A DNA stretch of 64,000 bases from Rubrobacter_D sp963840835 (GTDB lineage: Bacteria > Actinomycetota > Rubrobacteria > Rubrobacterales > Rubrobacteraceae), in contig CAWJAM010000002.1 of assembly GCA_963840835.1 (NCBI GenBank), positions 62,001-126,000 of the forward strand, given 5' to 3'. The position numbers were made by a program, and so were the translations under genes. This document shows positions 9,188 through 17,071 of the stretch, one piece after another. The notes beneath the pieces are model-generated. The model was not told where the DNA came from. It searched no databases and saw only the letters and a program-made list of their open reading frames with translations. Every line of letters begins with the position of its first letter. Position 1 is the first letter of the stretch.

Positions 9188-9397
9188 CTAGTGGCAGGGA
9201 ACGCCGAGCAGGTGCCGCCCGTCGTGGGCGAACTCGTGCAGGTAGTCGAAGGGGCCGGCCGCACGCCCGAGGAGCGGCACGAGCAGTTCTCCGCTCGCCG
9301 AAAGCAGAACGAACAGAGCGAGGAGCAACAACACTAGGGTGAGAATGCTCCACAGCGGCAGGGTGGAGGGATGACTCCGTCCGAAGGTCTTCTCCAT
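9188..9397 (-). CDS. cbtB: Cobalt transporter subunit CbtB
   Basis: 69 residues. One transmembrane helix (about residues 14-34, SILTLVLLLLALFVLL) is followed by the family's C-terminal histidine motif, HEFAHDGRHLLGVPCH, ending at the last residue. These histidines and the cysteine are thought to bind cobalt. It is the first gene after the cobalamin riboswitch, with the leader ending about 43 bases upstream, and is followed at once by cbtA. Confidence 0.93.
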   Translation of the reverse strand: MEKTFGRSHPSTLPLWSILTLVLLLLALFVLLSASGELLVPLLGRAAGPFDYLHEFAHDGRHLLGVPCH

Positions 9398-9439
9398 GAT
9401 GCCTCCTTCTCGGGGTCCTCGCCCCGGTTTGGGGTCACG

Positions 9440-9612
9440 GGCGAAAGGCCAGTCTCCTGACTCCCGGCTCTGTGCTCACCCGGCCTTCCCGCGCCCCTCT
9501 GCGGTGGCGTCTGCGGGCTCGCTCCCCGGTTACAGTGGCGGGACCGTGCCGGACTCGCACCGGCTTCCTGGATCCCTCCGCCCCATGTTTGCCTTCGGGC
9601 AGCATAGCCGGG
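9440..9612 (-). promoter_or_regulatory. Cobalamin (AdoCbl) riboswitch
   Basis: On the minus strand the conserved core reads GCGAGTCCGGCACGG then CCCGCCACTGTAACCGG, which contains the B12-box word GCCACTG (plus 9533-9539). The leader begins near GGCAAACATGGG and ends with GAGTCAGGAGACTGGCC just before cbtB. Such riboswitches switch off cobalt uptake and corrinoid synthesis when adenosylcobalamin is plentiful. It probably controls all genes from cbtB to beyond base 1. Confidence 0.95.
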
Positions 9613-9646
9613 CCGTCGGCACACGTCAACCGGCGCGTCGCGCCGG

Positions 9647-9710
9647 TCAGCACTTCAGCATTTCAGCCAGTCAGCATTTCAGCAAACAGGATGCTGACTT
9701 GCTGAAGTGC
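9647..9710. repeat. Repeat family A element upstream of the DedA gene
   Basis: Copies of TCAGCACTTCAGCA and TCAGCATTTCAGC followed by an inverted copy GCTGACTTGCTGAAGTGC, so the RNA could fold into a long imperfect hairpin. Related elements occur at 22955, 34592, 42935, 47143 and 49583. Confidence 0.75.
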
Positions 9711-9746
9711 TTGGTATACCCTTCTCCATCCCGCATGGTATAACCC

Positions 9747-10415
9747 GTGCGGATCATGCAAAGCCTTCTGGACTTCATCGGATCCATCCCGAAATCCCCC
9801 CAGGGTGTGCTGGATTTCGTGGCGAGTTTGCTCGTGGCACACGGCTACCTCGTCATAATCTTCGGGGCGGCCCTGGACAACTTCGGCCTCCCCGCTTCGG
9901 GGGACATCGTTCTCTTTGCCGGCGGGCTCTTCGCGAACGGTGGGCAGCTCGCGCTACCGCTAGTGATGCTAAGCGGCTTCGTTGGGGCCTCCATCTCCGA
10001 CAACTCCGTCTACTGGATCGGGCGCATCGGCGGGCGGCCCATGATCTACCGCATCCTGAAGATGCCTTTTCTCCACTTCCTGGTAAACGAGAAGAGCCTC
10101 GACAGGGCGGAACGCTACTTCGAGACGCACGGCGGCAAAACGGTCTTCGTCGGGCGTTTCGGACCGGGCCTGCGCAGTATGACCCCACTCTTCGCCGGGG
10201 TCAGCAGGATGAAATACTACAGGTTCCTCCCCTACAACCTGGCGGCGGGGGTCGTGTGGGCCGTGGCCTACTCGCTGGTCGGCTACGCCTTCGGCCAGTA
10301 CTGGGACGAGCTGCTCGCCATCGCGAGGTCCGTCGGCTACGGCGTAATAGGCCTTGTGGTCCTGGTCCTACTCGCCTACCTCCTCAGACGACACCAGAAG
10401 AACAACCCGAGGTAG
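9747..10415 (+). CDS. DedA family membrane protein
   Basis: 222 residues, the normal length of DedA/SNARE-associated (VTT-domain) proteins, which act in the cell membrane in lipid turnover and envelope homeostasis. The signature FVGRFGPGLRSMTPLFAG lies near residues 130-150, and helices include GYLVIIFGAALDNFG, LPLVMLSGFVGASI and the C-terminal VIGLVVLVLLAYLL. A GTG at 9747 or the ATG at 9756 may be the start. A -10-like TATAAC at 9739-9744 would start transcription near 9751, making the message nearly leaderless with the ATG. It is divergent from the cobalamin operon and shows no link to it. Confidence 0.85.
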   Translation: MRIMQSLLDFIGSIPKSPQGVLDFVASLLVAHGYLVIIFGAALDNFGLPASGDIVLFAGGLFANGGQLALPLVMLSGFVGASISDNSVYWIGRIGGRPMIYRILKMPFLHFLVNEKSLDRAERYFETHGGKTVFVGRFGPGLRSMTPLFAGVSRMKYYRFLPYNLAAGVVWAVAYSLVGYAFGQYWDELLAIARSVGYGVIGLVVLVLLAYLLRRHQKNNPR

Positions 10416-10487
10416 GTTGGGGCCAAAGAGCCCACACCCGACGCGGCGTGTTTCCGGTCTATCAATCGCACCCCGAAGCCTCTGCTG

Positions 10488-10514
10488 AAACCTGCTGCCT
10501 GTAGCCTGATGCCT
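10488..10514. repeat. Repeat family C element
   Basis: Units CCTGCTGCCTGTAGCCTGAT and GCC lie immediately after the stop of the LtrA-like gene, between it and the convergent DedA gene. Confidence 0.5.
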
Positions 10515-11792
10515 TCATGTCGGCTGGTCCTCTAGGAGAGTCTCGAAGGTCGTCAGGGCGAGCAGGACCAGCGAGACCGTCGCGGTGAACGCCAGGGGGG
10601 ACAGAGGGGAGCCGAGTGCGGCGAGGGCGACGAGGAGCGCCACAGACCCGACCCTTGCGAGCAGCACGCGATCGTTGGTGGTGCCCTCGTTCACCCGGTC
10701 GACGAAGGCGATGCCTGCCAGGTAGAGGGCGACGCCACCGGCGAGCACCATCCTGGCCGCAAAGTCGTAGCCCCCGCCGTGAGCCGCCCCTGCGGCCAGC
10801 GCAAATGCACCTTCAGGAGTGGCGGTGGCCTCTATGGCGAGCTGGATGCCAACGCCGAAGGCGGCTATTCCGGCGTAGACGGCGAAGTGGCCGTAGCCCC
10901 AGTAGAACGCGGGGCGTGGACCCAGCTCGATCCCCGATGACCCGACGTGATCGAAGTACAGCCACCAGATGCACGCCGCCGCGAAGAAGCCTACGGCCGC
11001 GGTCAGCACCGCCGCCGGTGCCCAGTCCGTGCCGGCCGTGCCAGCGGCTACGGCCAGAACCGACTCGCCCAGGACTATGATGGTAAACAGACCGTAGCGC
11101 TCGGTGATGTGGCGCGGGTGAAAGCTAATCCTCGGGTTCTCGAGGGTCCTCACAGCGAGGATCGGGCCCAGGAGCTCCACCAAGAGCCCGAGGGCCCACA
11201 CTCCGTACCGGGCCGGCGCCGGCACGAGCAACGACGAGAGCCAGATGACGGCCCCGAGCCCGTTCCCCGCGGCGTACCAGGCTACGAACTTGCTGAGGGT
11301 GGAAGGTACATGCTGCCCTGCCCTCAGGAAGAGGCCGGCCACGAGGAACCGCATCAGCGCGTAGGCCAGCACGAAGCTAACCACGGCGACCGCTTCAGTA
11401 CCTATCCCCTCGACGGAAGCGGCCAGGCCGAGTATGGAGAGCATCGCGACGAGCAGCGTCACGCGGTATGGTACATCGTCGTTGTCGAAGCCGGTCGCGT
11501 ACCAGGTGAAGATCATCCACGACCACCACACGGGCACGAACAGCCCCAGAAAACGCAGCGCACCACCCAGGTTCGGCTCGTCGTGCAACCCACGCGCCAG
11601 CGCCGCTACCGCCACGACGAAGCACAGGTCGAAGAAGAGCTCGAGCCAGGTCGAGGTGCGCTCCTCGGCCCGCTTGTCTAGCGTCAGGTTGCGTGGCGCC
11701 TGCGGACGGATGAAGCGCAGAGGGAGCCCTTCGTCCGTGCCGGGAGCCTCGCCTGGCCCTTGCTCCCCGCCCGGTTTAGAGACCTCGCTCAT
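10515..11792 (-). CDS. Low temperature requirement protein A (LtrA) family membrane protein
   Basis: 425 residues from ATG 11792 (MSEVSKPGG); a start further upstream at 11879 would add an Arg-rich stretch unlike the family. The LtrA signature TSTWLELFFDLCFVVAV is near residue 50, followed by about ten hydrophobic helices. Named after a Listeria gene needed for growth in the cold, the family's biochemical role is unknown. A proline- and glycine-rich cytosolic N-terminus precedes the membrane part. It stands alone, convergent with the DedA gene. The assignment to the family is firm, the function is not. Confidence 0.85.
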   Translation of the reverse strand: MSEVSKPGGEQGPGEAPGTDEGLPLRFIRPQAPRNLTLDKRAEERTSTWLELFFDLCFVVAVAALARGLHDEPNLGGALRFLGLFVPVWWSWMIFTWYATGFDNDDVPYRVTLLVAMLSILGLAASVEGIGTEAVAVVSFVLAYALMRFLVAGLFLRAGQHVPSTLSKFVAWYAAGNGLGAVIWLSSLLVPAPARYGVWALGLLVELLGPILAVRTLENPRISFHPRHITERYGLFTIIVLGESVLAVAAGTAGTDWAPAAVLTAAVGFFAAACIWWLYFDHVGSSGIELGPRPAFYWGYGHFAVYAGIAAFGVGIQLAIEATATPEGAFALAAGAAHGGGYDFAARMVLAGGVALYLAGIAFVDRVNEGTTNDRVLLARVGSVALLVALAALGSPLSPLAFTATVSLVLLALTTFETLLEDQPT

Positions 11793-12134
11793 GGCGCCCC
11801 CGCGAAACGGAGAAAACCGGCCACAAAGGCCCGGCATCCTTGACCTCCGGGCCGACAACGCGACTGTGGGCACCGACACTGCTGCTCCTGGGCACTAGAC
11901 TTCCCGCTGACGACGTTCGATCCACCCTACATCCGACGCGGGACCGGCGCATCACCCAAACGTCTAGTCTTTCGACGGAAGCCAACCCTGCCGCAGGTAC
12001 CTCGGATGCCTTTATGGCGCCCCGTATCCTGTGACGGCGGACGGTGCGATGTTGCCCCAGGTCACGCTCCCGACGCCTGCCATTGGCTACCTCCAGAAAG
12101 CTAACGTTCTCGTTTACGGTTAATGACACGGTTC
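11793..12134. other. Intergenic region, no gene seen
   Basis: About 340 bases between two minus-strand genes. It should hold the promoter of the LtrA-like gene. GTCTAG/CTAGAC words at about 11884 and 11972 form a loose inverted pair. No convincing ORF, RNA gene or terminator was found. Confidence 0.4.
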
Positions 12135-12791
12135 TCAGCGGCCCGTGAGCCTGGCGACGATCTCGCGTGCTTCTTGCAGATGGAACTCTTCCCCGTACAA
12201 CGCGCCCTCGCGGCGAGGAGGTTCCATCCAGACGACGTCGCCGGTCAGGGAGCCCACGTAAACAGGATCGAAGCCCGAGTCTTGAATAAGACCGGCGGCC
12301 ACATTGTTCGCTTCTTCGTCGTCGCCCGAATAGAACATTGCGACGCGATCAGGTCCCGTCCTTCCGGCGGCTTCGGCCTGGAAGCCGGACGTCATGGTGT
12401 TGTACGCCTTGACGAGCCTGGCGCCCTCTGCCCGACGGGCGTTGTACGCGGCGGCGCTCAGGCCATCGGGGAGATCCAGGACGCCGAAGTTCCCGGACTC
12501 GTCTCTCCCGAACTGGTTTGTGGTGTCGATGAGGACCTTGCCGTCCAGGGGGCCAGCCGCAGATAGCGCCTCGTCCACCAGGGCCCACGGCACAGAGAGC
12601 ACTACCACCTCACCAAACTCCGCCGCCTCGCGCGGAGTGCCCGCGCGGGCGCCATTGCCGGCCTCGGCCGCGAGGGCCCGCAACTTCTGCTCGTCGCGAG
12701 AGAAGCTGAACATTACCTCGTGGCCCGCCTTCGCGAACAGCTTGCCAGCGTTGCCGCCGATCCTACCAGAGCCGATGATCCCTATCCTCAC
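12135..12791 (-). CDS. NADPH-dependent F420 reductase-like NAD(P)-binding protein
   Basis: 218 residues from GTG 12791, with GGAGGG six bases upstream. The Rossmann motif GIIGSGRIGG starts at residue 4, and SFSRDEQKL after the second strand suits NADP binding. The rest resembles the F420H2:NADP oxidoreductase/YrpG group: VVVLSVPW, VLIDTTNQFG and VKAYNTM. Members either move hydride between NADPH and F420 or act as uncharacterised NADP-dependent reductases, and sequence alone cannot decide. It is divergent from a TetR regulator with a 171-base AT-rich gap, the usual arrangement when the repressor controls its neighbour. Confidence 0.75.
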   Translation of the reverse strand: MRIGIIGSGRIGGNAGKLFAKAGHEVMFSFSRDEQKLRALAAEAGNGARAGTPREAAEFGEVVVLSVPWALVDEALSAAGPLDGKVLIDTTNQFGRDESGNFGVLDLPDGLSAAAYNARRAEGARLVKAYNTMTSGFQAEAAGRTGPDRVAMFYSGDDEEANNVAAGLIQDSGFDPVYVGSLTGDVVWMEPPRREGALYGEEFHLQEAREIVARLTGR

Positions 12792-12962
12792 CAAGATCCC
12801 TCCTCGTAACCTGACGTTGCCTCCAGTTTCCCACCCGACCGTGCCTGTCAACCGGTCCTCAATTCTAATACTATACAGTTATGTCAAGTAAATTAACCTG
12901 GGCTCAGTGGTGTAAACTCGGAATTCAGGTGTTCGAGTTGGAGCTTTGGGTTTCGTGGGTGG
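12792..12962. promoter_or_regulatory. Divergent promoter/operator region of the reductase-tetR pair
   Basis: An AT-rich island near 12861-12895 (AATACTATACAGTTATG) stands out in GC-rich surroundings. A TTGACA hexamer reads on the minus strand at 12882-12887, without a good -10 at 17 bases. ACT-ATAC-AGT is a short imperfect palindrome that could be the TetR operator. Confidence 0.35.
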
Positions 12963-13550
12963 ATGAACCGAAAGAAGGGGCGGGGGCGGCCTCGTTCGCC
13001 GGAGGTAGACAGGAACATCCTGGGCGCCGTCATGAAGGTCATGGCGCGGAGCGGGTACGCGGGCATGTCCATCGAGGAGGTCGCCGCGGAGGCTGGGGTA
13101 AGCAGGCCGACCATCTATCTCCGTTATCCTGGCAAGGCCGAGCTCGCGACGGCGGCGCTCGCATCATACCGGGATCGGGGGAGGCCTCAGGAGACGGGAG
13201 ACACGCACGCTGACCTCGTCGCCCGTTTGAGGCATTTCAGGCGGGGTGTCGAGCGGCCTTTCGGGATGGCCATGATCGGCAGCGTCCTCGCTGAGGAGCA
13301 TGCTACGCCGGAACTTCTCATGCTCTTCCGCGAGCGCGTAGTCGAACCGCGGCGCCGCGAACTCGGTGAAGTGCTAGAGCACGCTCGGGAGCGTGATGAG
13401 CTGAGAGAAGAGGCGGATGCGGAGGCCGCCGTCAACATGCTCGTCGGGTCCTATTACGCCCAGTATCTCGCGGGCGGTTCCTTCCCCGACGACTGGCCCG
13501 AGGCCGTAGTTGGCATGATCCTTACAGGTCTGAACATCAGGGAACAGTAA
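12963..13550 (+). CDS. TetR/AcrR family transcriptional regulator
   Basis: 195 residues. The helix-turn-helix is clear at about residues 30-60: MSIEEVAAEAGVSRPTIYLR followed by YPGKAEL. The C-terminal half is a helical ligand-binding domain of the TetR_C type (FRERVVEPRRREL and MLVGSYYAQYL). As a dimeric repressor it would bind the shared upstream region and respond to an unknown small molecule. The natural target is the divergent reductase gene. Confidence 0.88.
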   Translation: MNRKKGRGRPRSPEVDRNILGAVMKVMARSGYAGMSIEEVAAEAGVSRPTIYLRYPGKAELATAALASYRDRGRPQETGDTHADLVARLRHFRRGVERPFGMAMIGSVLAEEHATPELLMLFRERVVEPRRRELGEVLEHARERDELREEADAEAAVNMLVGSYYAQYLAGGSFPDDWPEAVVGMILTGLNIREQ

Positions 13551-13631
13551 TCGGCTAGTGCGGAGCAAAGGGGATGGTTGGCCACTCGGGCGTTGATCCA
13601 TCCAAGATACTGTATGCCGACCAGCGCAGGT

Positions 13632-14156
13632 TTACGGGGCGGTGGTGAAGTGGAAGATGTAGTCGGTGGCCATCGGGGTGCCGCCCGTATCCTTGAGGGC
13701 CACGAAGTCCCCGTCTGCTGTGCCCTCTACCACCACCGTGTACGTGGTACCGGCCACCAGCGTGGGAGTCGGGTTCAGTGTGGCTGTAAGGGTACCGGCG
13801 TTGTAACTCACCGTGGCGGGTATGGGATCCGGGCATCGCCTCCCAATGGTATTGCAGGACCTCGGTGGGTTCTTGATCTCACTCGGGGCGGTGAAGTTGC
13901 CTGGCAGGAGGTAGAAGGTTTTGGACGAGGAAGTGAAGGTGCAGTGGTTGCAGATCTGGAGGCTCTTCGTGCTCATCGCCTCTGAGAACTCCGCCGTGAT
14001 GTTGGCGGTCGTGACCACGCCAGTTAGGGGGGGTGTGGTTGACGGAACTGTATCCGTACTCCGAACTGTCGGAGCGGGGAGAGCCGCCCAAGCCGTCCCT
14101 GCGGCCAAAAGTAGCGCCAGAGCCATCGTGGTGAACAGTAGTAGTGTCTTTCTCAT
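13632..14156 (-). CDS. Secreted protein with a bacterial Ig-like (SbsA/Big_5 type) domain
   Basis: 174 residues. A Sec signal peptide (MRKTLLLFTTMALALLLAAG, cleavage after AWA near 24) is followed by one Ig-like repeat with the typical ANITAEFSEAMSTKSL and TYTVVVEGTADGDFVAL blocks. Three cysteines lie between residues 65 and 110. Such domains occur in surface-layer and adhesive proteins, but a single copy gives no specific function. AAGGAAG before the ATG serves as ribosome binding site. The gene stands alone and its length suggests a complete small exoprotein. Confidence 0.75.
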   Translation of the reverse strand: MRKTLLLFTTMALALLLAAGTAWAALPAPTVRSTDTVPSTTPPLTGVVTTANITAEFSEAMSTKSLQICNHCTFTSSSKTFYLLPGNFTAPSEIKNPPRSCNTIGRRCPDPIPATVSYNAGTLTATLNPTPTLVAGTTYTVVVEGTADGDFVALKDTGGTPMATDYIFHFTTAP

Positions 14157-14440
14157 GATCTTCCTTTCCCCCCCTTAGGTGTTTCGTGCACTAAGGGATC
14201 GTTTTCGTAGCGCTTTTACCTTAAGACTCCTCTCTTTGGTTGTGCACCTAAGCAGCTAGGAGGGTAGCGGTCCCAGGTACTAGCAGGAGGTCAGGTAGCT
14301 GTCCTGCCCTTCACGTGGGGTCCTCTTGCCACGTAACGGGTGTATCATACTCCTGTAAGGGGGGCTGGCGTATCACTCAGTTGCACCGTTTTTTATTTCC
14401 CCGCCTACGGCATCTGTGGCTAGACGCGGGCTAGCGCGGG

Positions 14441-14572
14441 GAGGACAAGGGGGCAGATTGGGTTAAGAAGACCCTGGGCTGGAGCGTGGAGCTCGCCGAG
14501 CGCCCACGAAAGCCCGCCCCCGAAGAGGTGCTGAAGTCGTGGGCCAGGGAGTGGGCCAATGAAGGGGTATGA
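14441..14572 (+). pseudogene. C-terminal fragment of an IS5-like transposase (tentative)
   Basis: An open stretch of 43 codons ends at TGA 14570-14572. It reads WVKKTLGWSVELAERPRKP followed by APEEVLKSWAREW. This resembles the segment before the final catalytic glutamate of IS5-group transposases, recalled from the family and not searched. There is no start codon in context, no upstream transposase domain and no terminal inverted repeats, so if correct it is a dead remnant. Confidence 0.4.
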
Positions 14573-14743
14573 CCACACAGAAGCGAATGATAAAGATCTC
14601 GATAGAGTAGAGGTTAAGCGCGGCTCCACTAGGTTCAAGGTGGCGGCGCAAGCTGAGAGCATCGAGGAAGCGTTGGAGATGAGGAGAAAATCATTTTCTC
14701 CCCACCCCGGCCACTTCCACGACCGTCTCGACGCGCGTGTGGG

Positions 14744-14783
14744 CTTAGTTCATCTTCGAGCTACTGCCCGAAGATGAACTAAG
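14744..14783. other. 15-bp perfect inverted repeat
   Basis: CTTAGTTCATCTTCG and its exact reverse complement are separated by 10 bases. No T-run follows on either strand. It could be a terminator relic or an insertion-sequence end. Confidence 0.6.
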
Positions 14784-15197
14784 CTGAGCTGTCACCCGAG
14801 ATTTCATGCGTCTTCGACCCGAACCCTACGACTGCTCAAGGCCCTCTCACCTCCCTTCGCCCAAAGCGAATCGTAACCGGCTACCGCGTTCTCGGTAGCT
14901 CCCAATCCTCAAAAAGTCTTCGCGAAACCCTTGACGCCGAATGCTACTTGATCTACAGTACGATAATATTCACTAAACTAATAGACAAAGTTATAAACCC
15001 GAGACAAATGAAGGAGGGATCTCCGCGTCATCGTACACCAGTAAGCCAGAGAGTCGTGACGACGATTGGTAGTACTAGTAGGTAGGGCGGTCTGGCGCTA
15101 AACGCCGAAGCATTGCAGGGTGGTCCCTAGGGGGTGCTTTGCGCGGTAGAGCACAGGAGCAGGCCGATTCGTACATCCATAAGCAAAGGAGGCCCTC

Positions 15198-15317
15198 TTG
15201 ACGGTTTTGTACTTAGGCTTTTTGGACTTACAGTTCGGCGGACTGCTAAGCGGGTTGTACAACCAAACCGAGATAACGGAACTTCTCGACGAACTCTACT
15301 ACGAAGGCTTGAGGTAG
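15198..15317 (+). CDS. Small hypothetical protein, 39 aa
   Basis: TTG start at 15198 with a strong AAAGGAGG five bases upstream. The peptide is hydrophobic then acidic: LGFLDLQFGGLLSG, then NQTEITELLDELYYEGLR. The good ribosome binding site and amphipathic, non-repetitive composition suggest a real product. It lies 72 bases upstream of the small SH3/KOW-like gene and could be a partner or leader peptide. I do not recognise a family. Confidence 0.5.
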   Translation: MTVLYLGFLDLQFGGLLSGLYNQTEITELLDELYYEGLR

Positions 15318-15389
15318 TAGTCGGTGCTGGAGGTCCACCTGCCTCTCGGGCAACCGGTCGGCGGATAACGGCCAAAGGGGGCGAAGAAC

Positions 15390-15617
15390 GTGAGTCCCGA
15401 ACAAGCGAGGATCGGCGTGTGGGTTAAGGTGGGAGAGTCCGGGCTGCTCCCCGAGTGGCGGGGGATGACGGGCAGGATCATCGGGAGGTGGGGCCACCCC
15501 GAGTACCTTGCCCTCGACGTGCGCCTGGAGGACGGACGCTCGCAGCTGTTCTGGCACCACGAGTTAGAGGACACCTCGAAGGGATGGGCAGGCGGCGTCA
15601 CGCGAGAAGTTTCTTAG
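15390..15617 (+). CDS. Small SH3/KOW-like protein, paralogue 1
   Basis: 75 residues from GTG 15390. The core ARIGVWVKVG, GMTGRIIGRWGHPEYLALDV and LEDGRSQLFWHHELE is a compact beta-rich pattern with the Gly-x-x-Gly turn and alternating hydrophobics of KOW or SH3-like barrels. The same pattern recurs in the proteins at 48903 and 49138. Function is unknown; small barrels of this kind often bind RNA or other proteins. It sits between the 39-aa ORF and the histidine kinase gene, without obvious operon linkage to the latter (242-base gap). Confidence 0.7.
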   Translation: MSPEQARIGVWVKVGESGLLPEWRGMTGRIIGRWGHPEYLALDVRLEDGRSQLFWHHELEDTSKGWAGGVTREVS

Positions 15618-15859
15618 AACCCCCTCAAAGCGAACGTCCGAGAATCCTTCTTCTGAAACTGTCTGATAAATCGTTGTGCCACCATCGAGCAGAAGTCCGC
15701 GTCATTGGTAGACCGAGACGCTACCCCCAGACCTCGTAGTAGGCGCACAGCACCTGCTGCAATCACCCGGGATGGTGAGGACCCCGAGTCCAACGCGAAG
15801 AGCCGCGGCTGGGGAAGCCGGAACGGCGGCCGTCTCCCGAGACTCACGCTGGTAAACTC

Positions 15860-17071
15860 GTGCACGGCTTGAGAGAGGCGAAGTTGTCTGAACCGAACAC
15901 CTGGGGAAAAGAGGATCTGGAGCGGCGCAACCACGAGCTCTCTGTGCTAAACGAGATCGCGCGCGAACTCAACCGCTCCGTGGAGCTCGGCGAGGCGCTC
16001 GGGTTCACGCTCTCGCAGGTAGCCGAGCTGTTGGGTCTACGAACGGCCTGGATCTGGCTTCTGGACGACTCCTCCCCGGAGCCTTACCTGGCAGCGGCCC
16101 GCAACCTCCCCCCCGCCCTCGCTGATGATCCGCGCCACATGGACGGCTCGCGCTACTGCTATTGCCTGGACACCTACAAGAAGGGCGACCTCGAAGGCGC
16201 GGCCAACGTCAACGTCCTGACCTGCACCCGCCTCGACGGCCTGGTGGACGGCACAGGCGGCCTGCGCTATCACGCCAGCATCCCCCTGTATGCCGGGGAG
16301 AAGAAGCTCGGCGTCATGAACGTCGCGAGCCCGCAGTGGCGGGGTCTCGCCCACGAGGACCTTCAACTTCTCTCCACAATAGGCGATCTGCTTGCCATCG
16401 CCGTCGAGCGGGCACGCCTCTTCGACCGCAGCGCCAGGCTTGGGGCCGTCGAGGAACGCAACCGGCTGGCGCGTGAGATCCACGACACCCTCGCCCAGGG
16501 GCTCACCGCAACCGGACTCCAACTCGAGTCCGCAGAGGCCTTCCTCGACGACGAGGCTGGCGCGGAGCGCGCCCGCGAACCTCTGCGCCGCGCCCTCTCG
16601 CTCACCCGGTCCAACCTCGACGAGGCCCGCCGCTCGGTCCTCGACCTCCGTGCCGCCCCGCTAGAAGGCCGCTCGTTGCCTGAAGCGCTAAAGACCCTCG
16701 TCGACCGCTGGGAGGCGGAGACGGACGTGGCGACGAGGTTCAAGGCCGTGAACGGCAGCCGCCCGCTCCCGCCGAGGGTCGAGGTCGCCCTCTACCGCGT
16801 CTGCCAGGAAGCCCTGACGAACGTCGCCCGTCATGCCGACGCAAGCCGCGTTACGGTCCGGCTCGTGGCCACGCCCGAGGATGTGCGACTCGTCGTTCAG
16901 GACGACGGTCGCGGCTTCGACCCATCATGTGTTGCGGACGACCGGCACGGCCTCGTCGGCATGAGGGAGAGGGTAGGGATGATCGGCGGTACACTGAAGG
17001 TCGGGGGCGTCCCTGACGGGGGCACGCGCGTCGAGGTTACGATACCGCTCGGAGGACTTCAAGGTGGATAA
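15860..17071 (+). CDS. GAF-domain sensor histidine kinase (NarL/DesK-type, HisKA_3)
   Basis: 403 residues with no transmembrane segment, so a cytosolic sensor. A short coiled-coil start (ERRNHELSVLNEIARELNRS) leads into a GAF domain (about 40-190). The HisKA_3 dimerisation helix has the phospho-acceptor His208 in REIHDTLAQGLT, and the ATPase domain shows EALTNVARHA, DDGRGFD and GLVGMRERV. Cys100, Cys102 and Cys122 in the GAF domain could hold a redox or metal group, as reported for some GAF kinases; this is inference. The gene overlaps the response regulator gene by 8 bases, so the two form a two-component system. The GTG at 15860 is the first start; TTG 15869 is possible. Confidence 0.9.
   Translation: MHGLREAKLSEPNTWGKEDLERRNHELSVLNEIARELNRSVELGEALGFTLSQVAELLGLRTAWIWLLDDSSPEPYLAAARNLPPALADDPRHMDGSRYCYCLDTYKKGDLEGAANVNVLTCTRLDGLVDGTGGLRYHASIPLYAGEKKLGVMNVASPQWRGLAHEDLQLLSTIGDLLAIAVERARLFDRSARLGAVEERNRLAREIHDTLAQGLTATGLQLESAEAFLDDEAGAERAREPLRRALSLTRSNLDEARRSVLDLRAAPLEGRSLPEALKTLVDRWEAETDVATRFKAVNGSRPLPPRVEVALYRVCQEALTNVARHADASRVTVRLVATPEDVRLVVQDDGRGFDPSCVADDRHGLVGMRERVGMIGGTLKVGGVPDGGTRVEVTIPLGGLQGG

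Larger units (their letters stand above)
14157..15197. other. Gene-poor kilobase with remnants
   Basis: No intact gene was recognised in this stretch. It holds a transposase-like fragment (14441-14572), the broken small ORF noted in the findings near 14570-14690, a perfect hairpin (14744-14783) and an AT-rich patch at about 14955-15005 (ATAATATTCACTAAAC) that may carry a promoter for the small genes downstream. Confidence 0.5.

Noticed and set aside
8482..9264. Upstream extension of the cobQ reading frame to 822 residues
   Set aside because: It overlaps cbtA and cbtB in another frame, is Arg/Pro-rich and unlike CobQ. The TTG at 8481 has a good ribosome binding site.
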